Notes: generated by a model not told the origin, from the letters alone. DNA of 50,937 nt from JBOGEB01 sp050743125 (GCA_050743125.1 JBOGEB010000010.1:1-50937); one strand, 5' to 3'; positions 6,729-16,802 are shown, counted from the stretch's first letter. Numbers and translations are program-made.

Positions 6729-9254
6729 CTATGTCTGCCGGAGCTGCTCGCGCATGCGCTCCAACATGGCCTCGAAGTCGTTGCGGGTCATGCCGGCCCG
6801 CAGGCCCACCTCGTCCAACGCCCTGACGAAGCGGAGCGCCGAAGGCGGCGAGGAGCTCGACTGCTCGAGCTGGTGCTCGGCCCAGTCCTTGATCTCGTCG
6901 ATCTGCTCGTGGTCACCACAACACTGATTAACGACGGTGAACCTGAAGTCGGCGTCCGACACCACGTCCGTTTCCCTCGCCTTCATAGCGCCCGACCGCA
7001 ACTCGCCGTTCACCATCGGGTAGAAGCGGTAGAGGAACGTCAGGCGCGGCAGGGCGAACTGCCGAAACTGCCGTGGCCGTTCGCTGACCAGCAAGGCCCT
7101 CAAGGACCACCGCTCTACCCGGCTGGCGAGATCCGACAAACGGGAGTGCTGTCTGCTCCGGCCGGAGCGGGCACCCCCATCGCGGGCCAGCGCGTCGAGG
7201 ATCTTCGCGCACTGGCGGGCGAGCGCGCGGTCGCGGCCGTCCCACTCAGCGAAGAACTTGTCCCACGCGCGTCCCTCGTCCGCCGGCTGACCGTCCAGCG
7301 TCGTCCGCACCCCCGCCCAGCCGTCATCGCGGAGGCGGGTCAAGCGTTCGGTCGCACAGTCAGCAAGGAACAGCCTGAGCTGGTCATGGCTCCACCTGAA
7401 CCGCCGTGACCCGAGGGTGCTGAGCCTCCGCACCCACCAGAACACCAAGAGCCCTGACAGGACGAACCCGGCCCCCCCGAATCTGCCCATGAGGACAAGC
7501 TGGGCGCGGTCCCACCCCGTGGTGAACATCGCGTTCAGGGCCTCGGGGATAAACCCGAACACCACGACGAGGATGGCGAACGTGATCCCGACGTGCTGGA
7601 GCACGTCGGTCCCGCGGACCCGTCGCTCGTCGAACGCGAGCGTGATCCCGTCCAACAACGTCTCATAGCTGCGCTGGACCTGCTCTGCGTCCTTGTGGAC
7701 GCGCTCCGCCTGCCGGGCCGCTTTGTCGAAGTAGCCCGTCTTCGTCAAGGAGTAGCTGATGGGCGGCACTTCTGCCAGGGCTGGCAAGGGCCGCTCGGTG
7801 AACTTCTGGTCGAACTGGTCTTTCAGGGCGTTTGCAGAACGCTCGACCTTCTGGGCTGCCTTGTTCGCCTGGATCGCCACCTGGTCGAGGTCCGCGATGC
7901 CCTGGAGCAGGGTGTTGTGGACCAACTCGATCAGCCGGTGAACGCGGCTGAGGCGGCGCCCGCGCGCGACCGGCAGGTACAAGGCGAGCTGATCCCAGAA
8001 CTCCTCGGCCTGGTGGACCACGGCCTCGTAGACCTGAAGATGGCTGGCATAGATGTCGAGGCTTGTCACGACGTCGAACAGCTGCGCGGCGGCGGAGGCT
8101 TCGAGATCCGTCAGCTCCCACGCCAGCCGCCGAGCCTCGTCCTCCCGCTCGGGGGCTGGTTCAAGGAGCGGAATGACGAGGTAGCAGGGGAGTTCGCCCT
8201 TCGCGTCTGGAACGAAGCGCCGCAGCATGAGGACTCGTTCCCTGATCACGCTGGCCGCCACTCCGGCGCTGCGGACGTCGGGCACACGGAGCAGCACCCT
8301 GGCGAGCGTGTTGAGGGCGTCGGTGCTCATGACGTCGGCAGCGCCGGGTGTGGCCGGAAGCCTCTCGCCCCTCATCATCCAGAACTGCGGCGGCCGGTGC
8401 TCGCGACCGAGGATCTCCATTTTCGCGAGGTGGAACTGCTCGCCGACGCGCTCCTTGAACCCGGCGCGCAGCGGCCCCGCATAGTGGTCGCGGAGGAGCT
8501 CCACCTGGCCGGGTAGGCGCAAGGGACCCTTCCCCGTCGGATGGGGGGGAGGGTCAGGCGCGTGCGCGCCGCTCGAGGGCTTGTGCGTCCAGACGGAGAA
8601 CAGCGTATAGAGCCAGTAGCGGACAAGGCGCTCCTGGAGGGACTCCTCGAGGTGCGTCTTGAAGCGGAAGTCGATGTAGACGTGGACGCTTGGCGCTGAA
8701 GGGTTCGGCTTGCTGGCAAGCTTTGCGGACTGCTTCGGATCGAGGTAGATCTGGCAGGCGAACAGGTTCATCTGCTCCGCGAGCAGCGTCTCCTGGTGCT
8801 CCATCCAGGCACGGGTCGCGACCCGCCCACACTGCTCCATACCGCTCGCGATGAGCTCGACCGTCCGTCGGGCGTCCGCCCCGCTGTGCCACCACAGTCC
8901 CTCCCCGTGGGCGGGTCGGCATGTCATGGGGTCCGCAGGGGCCTTGGGTTGCCGCTCCTGCTTCTGGAACCACTGGTACGGCGCGAAGATCGGATCCTGC
9001 CCGCTGGCCTGTTCGGCAGCGATCTTTCCAGCGGACCACTGCGGGTTGTGGAGGATCCACGCGCCAGCCGGCGAACCGGACTCGTCTTCGGTGTTCTTGT
9101 CAAGAGCGAGCAATGCGTCGAGGAGGCTGCGGTAGCGGTTCCCGAGCTGCTCCTCAGCCCCTCCCCGTAGGGGGAACCGGCAGTACGCCCAGGTGGCATC
9201 GACCATCACCAGGCGCGACAGGGTAAGGCCGTTGTCGCCCGGCGTCCCCGTCAT
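6729..9254 (-). CDS. Large two-TM array protein, paralogue 1
   Basis: This 841-aa protein is of unknown function, the first of five paralogues. Layout: a soluble N-terminal region beginning SRLVMVDATWAYCRFPLRG; a block WILHNPQW and NLFACQIYLDP; a middle block LMLRRFVPDAKGELPCYLVIPL followed by DLEASAAAQLFDVVTSLDIYASHL; then WDQLALYLPVARG. A long helical, coiled-coil-like stretch (GIADLDQVAIQANKAAQKVERS...YFDKAARQAERVHKDAEQ) leads through DERRVRGTDVLQHVG into TM1 (FAILVVVFGFIPEALNAMF), a short loop, TM2 (AGFVLSGLLVFWWV) and a ~220-aa cytoplasmic tail ending GLRAGMTRNDFEAMLERMR. The layout (soluble module, helical stalk, TM pair) recalls the actinobacterial CATRA conflict-system proteins, but I see no diagnostic match. 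Conserved frame and motifs across copies show it is a real gene. Confidence 0.85.
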   Translation of the reverse strand: MTGTPGDNGLTLSRLVMVDATWAYCRFPLRGGAEEQLGNRYRSLLDALLALDKNTEDESGSPAGAWILHNPQWSAGKIAAEQASGQDPIFAPYQWFQKQERQPKAPADPMTCRPAHGEGLWWHSGADARRTVELIASGMEQCGRVATRAWMEHQETLLAEQMNLFACQIYLDPKQSAKLASKPNPSAPSVHVYIDFRFKTHLEESLQERLVRYWLYTLFSVWTHKPSSGAHAPDPPPHPTGKGPLRLPGQVELLRDHYAGPLRAGFKERVGEQFHLAKMEILGREHRPPQFWMMRGERLPATPGAADVMSTDALNTLARVLLRVPDVRSAGVAASVIRERVLMLRRFVPDAKGELPCYLVIPLLEPAPEREDEARRLAWELTDLEASAAAQLFDVVTSLDIYASHLQVYEAVVHQAEEFWDQLALYLPVARGRRLSRVHRLIELVHNTLLQGIADLDQVAIQANKAAQKVERSANALKDQFDQKFTERPLPALAEVPPISYSLTKTGYFDKAARQAERVHKDAEQVQRSYETLLDGITLAFDERRVRGTDVLQHVGITFAILVVVFGFIPEALNAMFTTGWDRAQLVLMGRFGGAGFVLSGLLVFWWVRRLSTLGSRRFRWSHDQLRLFLADCATERLTRLRDDGWAGVRTTLDGQPADEGRAWDKFFAEWDGRDRALARQCAKILDALARDGGARSGRSRQHSRLSDLASRVERWSLRALLVSERPRQFRQFALPRLTFLYRFYPMVNGELRSGAMKARETDVVSDADFRFTVVNQCCGDHEQIDEIKDWAEHQLEQSSSSPPSALRFVRALDEVGLRAGMTRNDFEAMLERMREQLRQT

Positions 9255-9434
9255 TTTCGGTATTGCGCATCACCGACCAGGATGCAGCATGCTGTGACTG
9301 CTCTGTTCACCTAAGGTAGCGGGTCGTGTCCGAGAGAACGACCATTAGGGGTAAAAAATATCTCCCGGCCAGCTTGTGGCCCTCGCTTATTGTGGGGCGG
9401 TCTGTCAGCGGTCCTCGCAGGTCAGCGCACAGCA

Positions 9435-9463
9435 CAGCCGGGACGCCCCGCGCGTCCCGGCTG
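9435..9463 (-). terminator. Hairpin terminator after paralogue 2
   Basis: CAGCCGGGACG (9435-9445), a 7-nt loop and CGTCCCGGCTG (9453-9463) form a perfect 11-bp GC-rich stem 18 nt beyond the stop codon of paralogue 2. There is no U tract, as is common in high-GC actinobacteria. It suggests paralogues 1 and 2 are separate transcription units. Confidence 0.6.
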
Positions 9464-9481
9464 CGTGTCCCGCTACGCCTG

Positions 9482-11944
9482 TCAGAGCTCTGCGCGCATC
9501 CGTTTCAGCATCGCCTCGAAGTCCTTGCGGGTCATGCCGGCCCGCAGGCCTACCTCGTCCAGCGCCTCGACGAAGTCGGCCGCGGACCTCCGCTGCTCGA
9601 GCTGGCGCTTGGCCCAGCGCTCGATCTGGTCGATCTCTGCGTGGTCAGCCCTGCACTGGGTGCTGACGGCGCGGTTGAAGTCGACGTCGGACGCGACCCC
9701 TTCGTCGGCCGCAGGAATCGAGCTTGACCGCAGCTCGCCGCGCATCATCGGGTAGAAGCGGTAGAGGAACGTCAGGCGCAGCAAGGGGAACCGCCAGAAC
9801 TGTCGAGGCCGCTCGGTGACCAGCAGGGCTTTCAACGCCCACCGCTCCACCCGCCTGCTCAGATCCTTGGGTCGGGGGGGCTTGTCGGTCGGGGGCTGGG
9901 CGCGCTTATCGCGGGCCAGCTTGTCGAGTAGCTCCGCGCACTGGCGGGCGAGCGCACGGTCGAAGCCCTCCCACTCCTTGATGATGTTCTCCCACTTGCG
10001 CGTCTCGTCCGCGGGATCGTCAAGCGCCGCTTGTACCCGCTTCCAGCCGGCGTCGCGGAGGCGGGTCAGGCGGTCGGTCGCACAGCTGGCAAGAAATTTC
10101 CGAAGCTGCTTATGGCGCCGCCTGAACCGCCGCGACCCAAGGGTGGAAAGGCGCTGTTTCCACAGGTACACCCAAGTCCCTGCCACGAAAAACAGGACCA
10201 TCGCGGCCAAGGCTCCTCCAGCCAGGGCAACGAGCCGATCTGGGGACTGTTCATGGCCTCCCCAAATGGTGAACACCGCGTTCAGGGCCTCGGGAACAAA
10301 CCCGAACACCACGACGAGGATGGCGAACACGATCCCGACGCGTTGGAGCACGTCGATCCTGCGGACCCGCCGCTCGTCGAACGCGCACGTGATCCCCTTC
10401 AACAACGTGTCGTAGGTGCGCTGGACCTGCTCCGCGTCCTTGCGGACGCGCTCCGCCTGCCGGGCCGCCTTGTCGAAGTAGCCCGCCTGGGTCAGCGACG
10501 AGCGGACGGACTGCCTGTAGCGGATCGACCGCTCGTCTGGCAGAGGCCGCTCGGTGAACGTGCGGTCGAACTCGTCTTTCAGGTCGCTCGCCGCCCGCTC
10601 GACCTTCCGGGCCGCCTCGCTCGCCTGGATCGCCACCTGGTCGAGGTCCGCGATGCCCTGGAGCAAGGTCTGGTGGACCAGCTCGATCAGCTTGTGGATG
10701 CGGCTCCCGCGCGCGACCGGCAGGTACAGCGCGAGCTGATCCCAGAGCACCTTGGCCTGATGGACGACGGCCTCGTACGCCCGGAGATGGCCGGCGTACA
10801 GGTCAAGGTCGGTCGCGACCTCGAACAGTTGCGCGGCGGCGGATGCCTCGAGGTCCGTCAACGTCCCCACCAGCCACCGCGCCTCATCCTCCTGCGCGAC
10901 AGCTGATCCACGGAACGGGATCACCAGGTAGCAGGGAAGCTCGCCGCCGGCGTCCGGGACGAAGCGTCGGAGCACGAGCATCTGGTCGCCGATCACGCCG
11001 GCCGCCACCCCGGCGCCGCGGACGTCAGGGGTCTTGAGCACGAGGCGAGCGAGCGCCTTGACGTCGTTGCTGATGGGGTCGGCGGCTTCGGGTGTGGCCG
11101 GAAGGCCGTCGCCCTGGGCGAACCAGAACCGCGGCGGACGGTGCTCGCGATCGAGGATCTTCGTCTCTGCGGGGGGGAAGTGCTCGAGGACGCGCGCCTT
11201 GAACCCCTTGCGCAATGTCTCCGCGTACACACGCCAGTCATCCAGCTCGGTGACCTTCCAGGGACCCTCCCCGGTTTCGTGCGTGGGCAGCGCGGGCGCA
11301 TGCTTGACGCTCGAGGGCTTGTACGTCCAGACGGACAACGTCGCGTAGAGCCAGTAGCGGTCGAGGTGCTCCCGGAAGCGGAGGTCGATGCAGGCGGAGG
11401 CCGGGACCATCGACGGGCCGGGCGCCGGCCCGCGGGCAAGCTTGGCCGCGCGCTGCGGGTCGAGGTAGATCCGGCAGGCGAACAGGTTCATCTGCGCGGC
11501 GAGCAGCTCTTCCTGGCCCTGCATCCAAGCGCGGGTCGCGACCAGCCCACACTGCTCCAACCCGTTCGTGATGCGCTCGACCACCTGCTGGGCGCCTGCC
11601 CCGCTGTGCCATTCCGGCTGGTCGGCGTACCGGCGTTCCTTGAACCAGCGGTAGGGCGCGAGGATCGGATCCTCGCTTTCCGGCCATTGGGCGGCCTGCT
11701 CGGCGTCGGGGAACTGCGGGTTGTGGAGGATCCACGCGCCGGCCGGCGAGCTGGAAGAGGAGTCCTCGTCGAGGCCGAGCAGCTCGCTCAGGAGCCTGCG
11801 GTGCCGCCTCCCGACCTGCTCCTCCGACCGGAATCGTCGGGGGAACCGGCAGTAGGCCCAGGTAACGTCGGCCCGCACGAGGCGTGCCACGGTAGGGTCA
11901 CGCTCGTCCGGCCTTGCCTCCAGCGTTTGCATGCGGGGAAACAC
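9482..11944 (-). CDS. Large two-TM array protein, paralogue 2
   Basis: 820 aa, of unknown function. Approximate map: N-terminal module 15-340 with ADVTWAYCRFPRR (26-38), AWILHNPQF (70-78), QMNLFACRIYLDP (151-163), ATLSVWTYKPSS (201-212) and LREHRPPRFW-like DREHRPPRFWF (265-275). The middle block RRFVPDAGGELPCYLVIPF spans 326-344 and EASAAAQLFEVATDLDLYAGHLRAYEAVV-type helices 366-395. A helical stalk covers ~412-530, TM1 536-556 (VFAILVVVFGFVPEALNAVF), a variable outer loop 557-571, TM2 572-595, and a cytoplasmic tail 596-820 ends AGMTRKDFEAMLKRM. The GTG at 11944 has GGGAGG 4-5 nt upstream; the ATG at 11932 is an alternative. Its upstream DNA copies the promoter region of the sigma-fusion gene. 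Confidence 0.85.
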   Translation of the reverse strand: MFPRMQTLEARPDERDPTVARLVRADVTWAYCRFPRRFRSEEQVGRRHRRLLSELLGLDEDSSSSSPAGAWILHNPQFPDAEQAAQWPESEDPILAPYRWFKERRYADQPEWHSGAGAQQVVERITNGLEQCGLVATRAWMQGQEELLAAQMNLFACRIYLDPQRAAKLARGPAPGPSMVPASACIDLRFREHLDRYWLYATLSVWTYKPSSVKHAPALPTHETGEGPWKVTELDDWRVYAETLRKGFKARVLEHFPPAETKILDREHRPPRFWFAQGDGLPATPEAADPISNDVKALARLVLKTPDVRGAGVAAGVIGDQMLVLRRFVPDAGGELPCYLVIPFRGSAVAQEDEARWLVGTLTDLEASAAAQLFEVATDLDLYAGHLRAYEAVVHQAKVLWDQLALYLPVARGSRIHKLIELVHQTLLQGIADLDQVAIQASEAARKVERAASDLKDEFDRTFTERPLPDERSIRYRQSVRSSLTQAGYFDKAARQAERVRKDAEQVQRTYDTLLKGITCAFDERRVRRIDVLQRVGIVFAILVVVFGFVPEALNAVFTIWGGHEQSPDRLVALAGGALAAMVLFFVAGTWVYLWKQRLSTLGSRRFRRRHKQLRKFLASCATDRLTRLRDAGWKRVQAALDDPADETRKWENIIKEWEGFDRALARQCAELLDKLARDKRAQPPTDKPPRPKDLSRRVERWALKALLVTERPRQFWRFPLLRLTFLYRFYPMMRGELRSSSIPAADEGVASDVDFNRAVSTQCRADHAEIDQIERWAKRQLEQRRSAADFVEALDEVGLRAGMTRKDFEAMLKRMRAEL

Positions 11945-12045
11945 GCTGCCTCCCTTCCTCCGGAGGTCCCTCGCCCTTTACCACCCACGAGCTGGAAAGT
12001 CCTTACAGCCACCGCGCAGATTGTTTCGTCGGCAAGCGCCGTGGA
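11941..12045. repeat. Copy of the sigma-gene promoter region upstream of paralogue 2
   Basis: About 105 bp, from ACACGCTG to GCAAG..CCGTGG, align base for base with 16861-16966. Both copies contain CACCCACGAGCTGGAAA, CCTTACAGCC and ATTGTTTCGTCGGCAAG. Here the element precedes a minus-strand paralogue start and no sigma gene follows it. ACAGCC-N16-CGTCGG could be an ECF-like promoter on the plus strand, but which strand it serves is not known. Confidence 0.7.
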
Positions 12046-12138
12046 ACCAGGACCGCCACAGCGGCGCGAGTCCGAGTGGCAACACCGCAAGGCAGGATGC
12101 TCTGCGCACGAACGCATGGAGCTGGTGAGGCGCGGCGC

Positions 12139-14625
12139 TCAGTCCGGCGAGAGCTGTGCGCGCATCCGCTCGCGCATCGCCTCGAACTCTGTGCGGGTCA
12201 TGCCGGCCCGCAGGCCCACGTTCTCCAGCGCCCTGACGAAGTCGAGCGCTGGACGCGGTTGGGACATCGACTGCTCAACCTGATGAAGTGCCCAGCGCTT
12301 GACGTCATCGATCTCATCGTGGCGACCGCTGCACTGGTTGCTGATCGTGAATGTGAAATCGGAATCCGACACGACATCTGCTTCGGTCGCCTCGACAAAG
12401 CTCGACCGCAGCTCGCTGCCCATCACCGGGTAGAAGCGGTAGAGGAACGTCAGGCGCGGCAAGGGAAACTGCCAGAACTCCCGTGGCCGCTCGGTGACCA
12501 GCAGCGTCGTCAATCCCCACCGCTGCACCTGCCTGGCCAGATCCTTGAATTCGGGGGGCCTGACACCCCAGTTGTCGGAGGGATCCCTACCGGGGTACCG
12601 CGCGTCCAGGAGGTACGCGCACCGGCGGGCGAGGTCCCGGTCGAGCTCGTCCCATTCAGCAAAGATCTGATCCCATTCGGGTCCTTCGTCCTTCGCCGAA
12701 TCGTCGAGCGCGGTGCGCACCCGCTTCCAGCCGTCATCGCGGAGGCGGGTCAGGCGGTCGGTCTGACAGTCGGAAAGGAATTTCTTGAGCCGCCGATGGA
12801 GCCGGATGAACGGCCACGAAACGAGGATGCCAAGCCACCACATCCACACGCGAGCCCCGAGCGCGAACAGCGCGAACCCGCCGACCCCAACTCTGCTCAG
12901 ACGAACGAGATCGTTGTTGGTCCACGCCTCCGGCTGGGTGAACAGCGCGTTCAGGGCCTCGGGGACAAACGCGAAGATCACCACGAAGACGGCGAGCCAG
13001 AACCCGACGCGCTGGATCACGTCGCTCCCACGGACCCGCCGCTCGTCGAACGCACGCGTGATCCCCGCCAACAACGTTTCGTAGCTGCGCTGGACCTGCT
13101 CCGCGTCCTTGTGGACGCGGTCCGCCTCCCGGGCCGCCTTTTCGAAGTACCCCGACTCGGTGAGCGAGGGGCGGATGGACTGCTTGTTCTTGTCTGGCAG
13201 GGGGCGCTCCGTGAGTACGCAATCAAATTGGTCTCTCAAGGTGCCCGCCAACCGCTCGACCTCTCGCTTTGCCTTGTTCGCCATGGTCGTGACCTGGTCG
13301 AGGTCCCCGATGCCCTGGAGCAGGATCTGGTGGACCAGCTCGATCAACTTGTGGACGCGGATCAGGCGAAGCGAGCGCGCGACCGGCAGGTACAGGGAGA
13401 GCTGATCCCAGAACTCCTCGGCCTGGTGGGCGACGGCCTCGTACGCCCGCAGATGGCTGCGGTGCATGTCGAGGCTGGTCGTGACGTCGAACAGCTGCGC
13501 GGCGGCGGCGGTCTCGAGATTTGCCAGCTCCCACACGAGGGGCCGAGCGTCGTCCTCATGCTGCTCGACCGTGCGTCCACGGAACGGAAAGACCAGGTAG
13601 CAAGGGAGTTCTCCGCTGGCGTCCGGGACGAAGCGCCGCAGCACGAGCGTCTGCTCCCTGATCACGCCGGCCGCCACCCCGGTGCTGCGGAGGTCGGGTA
13701 CGCAAAGCAGCACGTCGGCGAGCGCGTTGAGGCCGTTGTGGTTGAGGCGGTCGACGGTTCTGCGGGTAGTCGGGAGCCCGGGGCCGCTCGCGTACCAGAG
13801 CTGCGGTGGCCGGTAGTCACGGCCGAGGATCGTTGTCTCCGCCGTGGGGAAGTGCTCGCGGACGCACTCCTTGAACCCCTTGCGCAGCGCTCCCGCATAG
13901 CGGTGGAAGGGCTTCACCGCGTAGGGGCTGTGGCCCGTTGGATGAGCTAGGTCGGGTGCGTGCGCGCGGCTCGAGGGCTTGTGTGTCCAGGCGGACAACG
14001 TCGCGTAGAGCAGCCAGTAGCGGCCGAGGCGCTCGCCGAGGCGCTCGTTAAAGCGGAGGTCGATGCACACGTGGGCGCTTGGCGCTGGAAGATCCGCCTG
14101 CGGTGCCAGCTTCCTGTGCGCCCACTCGGGCGCAAGGTAGAGCCGGCAGGCGAACAGGTTCATCTGTGCGGCGAGCAGCGCCTCTTGGCGCCCCATCCAA
14201 GCCCGGGTCGCGATCTTCCCGCACTGGTTCAACCCGTCCGCGATGCGCTCGACCGTCTGTGTGGCATCTGGTCCGCTGTGCCACCACCGCCCCCGTTTGT
14301 GGGCGGGCCGGCAGGTTGCAGAGGGGGCCTCGAGCAACGGCTTCTGGTCCTGAAACCAGCGATAGGGCACGAGGATCGGATCATCGCTGCCGGGCTGTTT
14401 GAGCGCGCGCTCGACCTCCTCGGACAGTTGAGGGTGGTGGAGGATCCACGCGTCGGGGTCGGCGGCGTCTTCGTGGAGGCCGAGCAGCCCGTTCAGGAGG
14501 GTGCGGTACCGCTCCCCAATGGGCTCCTCACGGTCCCCCAGAGGGAATCGGTAGTGTGCCCAGGTGAGGTCGACCATCACGAGGCGTGACACCGTAGGGT
14601 CGTGGCCGTTCGGCCTGCCCCTCAT
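12139..14625 (-). CDS. Large two-TM array protein, paralogue 3
   Basis: 828 aa, starting MRGRPNGHDPTVSRLVMVDLTWAHYRFPLG, which matches the N-terminus of paralogue 5 and supports this start. It keeps the array blocks WILHHPQL, NLFACRLYLAP, LVLRRFVPDASGELPCYLVFPF, AAAAQLFDVTTSLDMHRSHL and WDQLSLYLPVARS. It also keeps GIGDLDQVTTMANKAKREVER, YFEKAAREADRVHKDAEQ and DERRVRGSDVIQRVG, then TM1 (LAVFVVIFAFVPEALNALF) and the tail motif GLRAGMTRTEFEAMRERMR. The second membrane region (GGFALFALGARVWMWWLGILVSWPF) is more hydrophobic and diverged than in the other copies, with different basic residues after it. Function unknown. The 194 bp upstream of paralogue 2 separate the two genes. Confidence 0.85.
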   Translation of the reverse strand: MRGRPNGHDPTVSRLVMVDLTWAHYRFPLGDREEPIGERYRTLLNGLLGLHEDAADPDAWILHHPQLSEEVERALKQPGSDDPILVPYRWFQDQKPLLEAPSATCRPAHKRGRWWHSGPDATQTVERIADGLNQCGKIATRAWMGRQEALLAAQMNLFACRLYLAPEWAHRKLAPQADLPAPSAHVCIDLRFNERLGERLGRYWLLYATLSAWTHKPSSRAHAPDLAHPTGHSPYAVKPFHRYAGALRKGFKECVREHFPTAETTILGRDYRPPQLWYASGPGLPTTRRTVDRLNHNGLNALADVLLCVPDLRSTGVAAGVIREQTLVLRRFVPDASGELPCYLVFPFRGRTVEQHEDDARPLVWELANLETAAAAQLFDVTTSLDMHRSHLRAYEAVAHQAEEFWDQLSLYLPVARSLRLIRVHKLIELVHQILLQGIGDLDQVTTMANKAKREVERLAGTLRDQFDCVLTERPLPDKNKQSIRPSLTESGYFEKAAREADRVHKDAEQVQRSYETLLAGITRAFDERRVRGSDVIQRVGFWLAVFVVIFAFVPEALNALFTQPEAWTNNDLVRLSRVGVGGFALFALGARVWMWWLGILVSWPFIRLHRRLKKFLSDCQTDRLTRLRDDGWKRVRTALDDSAKDEGPEWDQIFAEWDELDRDLARRCAYLLDARYPGRDPSDNWGVRPPEFKDLARQVQRWGLTTLLVTERPREFWQFPLPRLTFLYRFYPVMGSELRSSFVEATEADVVSDSDFTFTISNQCSGRHDEIDDVKRWALHQVEQSMSQPRPALDFVRALENVGLRAGMTRTEFEAMRERMRAQLSPD

Positions 14626-14741
14626 CGCGTATCAACCACCCCGAACGCGGTGCACTTGCCCGCACCGCCCGTTCTCCTTCAGGATAATCGATTCTGGGCA
14701 AGCTGTCAGCGGTTTCCGCAGGTCAGCGGCTTGAGCCTGAC

Positions 14742-14841
14742 NNNNNNNNNNNNNNNNNNNNNNNNNNNNNNNNNNNNNNNNNNNNNNNNNNNNNNNNNNN
14801 NNNNNNNNNNNNNNNNNNNNNNNNNNNNNNNNNNNNNNNNN
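14742..14841. other. Scaffold gap (100 N) inside paralogue 4
   Basis: Exactly 100 N, the conventional placeholder for unknown length. By alignment with paralogue 2, about 118 residues (~355 bp) of paralogue 4 plus its stop should lie here, so the real gap is longer than drawn. The sequence left of the gap (14678-14741) is intergenic and contains GTCAGCGG..CGCAGGTCAGCG, a string also seen at 9405-9427, downstream of paralogue 2. Confidence 0.9.
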
Positions 14842-16802
14842 GCCCACCGCTCCACCTGCCTGGCCAGATCCCCCAGTCGGGGGGTCCTGTCGCTCCAGGC
14901 GGACTCGGAGACCTCAAAGCGGACCAACTCGTCGAGGAGCTCCGCGCACTGGTGGGCGAGCTCGTAGTCGCGCTTGTCCCACTCCGCGAAGAACTCATTC
15001 CATGCGCTTCCCTCGTTCTTCGACGGCTCGTCGAGCGTCGCCCGCACCCGCTTCCAGCCATCCTCGCGGAAGCGGGTCAGGCGGTCGGTCGCGCAGCTGG
15101 CGAGGAATTCCTGGAGCTGTTTGTGGTGCGGCCTGAATCGCGCCGACCCGAGGGTGCGGAGCCTTCGCATCCGCCAGAGCACCATGGACCCTAAAATTCC
15201 AAACCCGACTATCCCGACTGTGGTCAGAAGGGCGAGCAGGGTGGGGTCCCACCAGTCAAATATCACGTTCAGGGCCTCGGGAACAAACCCGAACACCACC
15301 ACGAGGACGGCGAGCACGAGACCGACGTGCTGCAGCACGTCGATCCCGCGGACCCGCTGCTCATCGAACGCACGCGTGATTCCGTTCAGCAACGTTCTGT
15401 AGCTGGACTGGACCTGGGCCGCGTGGCTCAAGACGCGCTTCGCCAGCAGAGCGGCCTTCTCGAAGTACCCGGTCTTGATCAGCGAAACGCTGATTGGGTC
15501 CGCTCCTGGCAGGCAGGTCAGGGGTCGCTCGGTGAACGTCCTACCGAATCGATCTTTCAGGTCGCTCGCCGACCGCTCGACCCTCCACTCCCTCTCCTTC
15601 GTCTGGATCGCGACCTGGTCGAGGTCGGCGATGCCCTGGAGCAAGGTCTGGTGGACCAACTCAATCAGGGGGTGGACGTGGCGACCCTTCTTCATCGGCA
15701 GGTACAACGCGAGCTGATCCCACAGTTCCTCGGCCTCGTGGACAACCGCCTCGTACACCCGTAGATGGCTGGCGTAGATGTCCAGGCTCGTCACGACTTC
15801 GAACAGCTGCGCGGCGGCGGAAGCCTCCAGATCTGTCAGCTCCCACGCCACCAGCCGGGCCTCGTTCTCCCGCTCGGCCCGCTCTCCGCGGTACGGATAG
15901 ATCAGGTAGCAGGGGAGCTCTCCCTCGTCGTCCGGGACGAAGCGCCGCAGCACAAGGATCCCTTCGTCGATCACGCCGGCTGCCACCCCGGCGCTGCGGA
16001 CGTCGGGTGCGCAGGGCAGCGCGTTGACGAGCGTGTTGAGGCGGTCGACGGTGAGGTCGTCAATGGTTCTGGGTGTCGCCAAAGGCTTGGTGTTTCTCGT
16101 GTACCAGAACCGCGGCGGCCGGTGTTCGCGGTCGAGGATCGTCATCTCCGCGAGGCGGAAGTGCTCGCGGACGCGTTCCTTGAACCCCACGCGCAGCGCC
16201 TGATGCCAGTTGTGGAGGTCGGCAACGTCGCTGGGCGACAGCCGCAGAGCTGTTCTCGTTGCGGGCGTGGATGGGGGCGCGTGCTCGTCACTCGAGGGCT
16301 TGTACGTCCAGACCGACAGCGTCGCGTAGAGCCAGTAGCGGCCGAGGTGCTCCTGGAAGCGGAAGTCGATGCAGACGTGGATGTGGTCGGGAATGGGACA
16401 GGTCGAGGGGTCCGGCTGTGTGATCAGCTTTGTCGCCAACGCCATGGCCCGCTCCGGGGCGAGGTAGATCCGGCAACCGGACAGGTTCATTTGCGTGGCA
16501 AGCAGCTTCTGCTCGTGCTCCATCCAGGCGCGAGTCGAGGCCAGCTCGCACTGCCTCAACCCCTGTGCGATGAGCCCGACCGTCCGCTGGGCGTCGACTC
16601 CGCTGCGCCATTCGGGGACCTCGCCCTCCTGCTGCGGGTCGTGGAGGATCCACGCGCCTGGCGAACCGGGATCGTCTTCGTGGAGGACGAGTAGTCCGTT
16701 CAGGAGGTTCCTGTACTGATTCCAGACCTGCTCCTCAGGCCCTTCCCGTTCGGCGAAGCGGCAGTACGCCCAAGTGACGTCGACCATCACGAGGCGCTCC
16801 AC
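14842..16802 (-). CDS. Large two-TM array protein, paralogue 4 (3' end in gap)
   Basis: Partial product of ~653 aa. It begins near GTG 16802 (VERLVMVDVTWAYCRFAERE). The residues just upstream in frame, LDSRDPT, match the N-termini of the other copies, but I find no ATG, GTG or TTG there, so the true start is uncertain. Blocks present are WILHDPQQ, NLSGCRIYLAPERA, VLRRFVPDDEGELPCYLIYPY, EASAAAQLFEVVTSLDIYASHLRVYEAVV-type helices, WDQLALYLP and GIADLDQVAIQ. TM1 is AVLVVVFGFVPEALNVIF, followed by a short loop, TM2 (TVGIVGFGILGSMVLW) and the tail as far as ARQVERW, where the gap begins. The basic N-terminal variants are shorter than in other copies. It is divergent from the sigma fusion, with 193 bp between. 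Confidence 0.85.

Noticed and set aside
9399..9429. Short string GTCAGCGG..CGCAGGTCAGCG shared by intergenic regions at 9405, 14703 and partly 27950 as an operator
   Set aside because: Too short and too variable, and its position relative to starts and stops is not constant; probably residue of array duplication.
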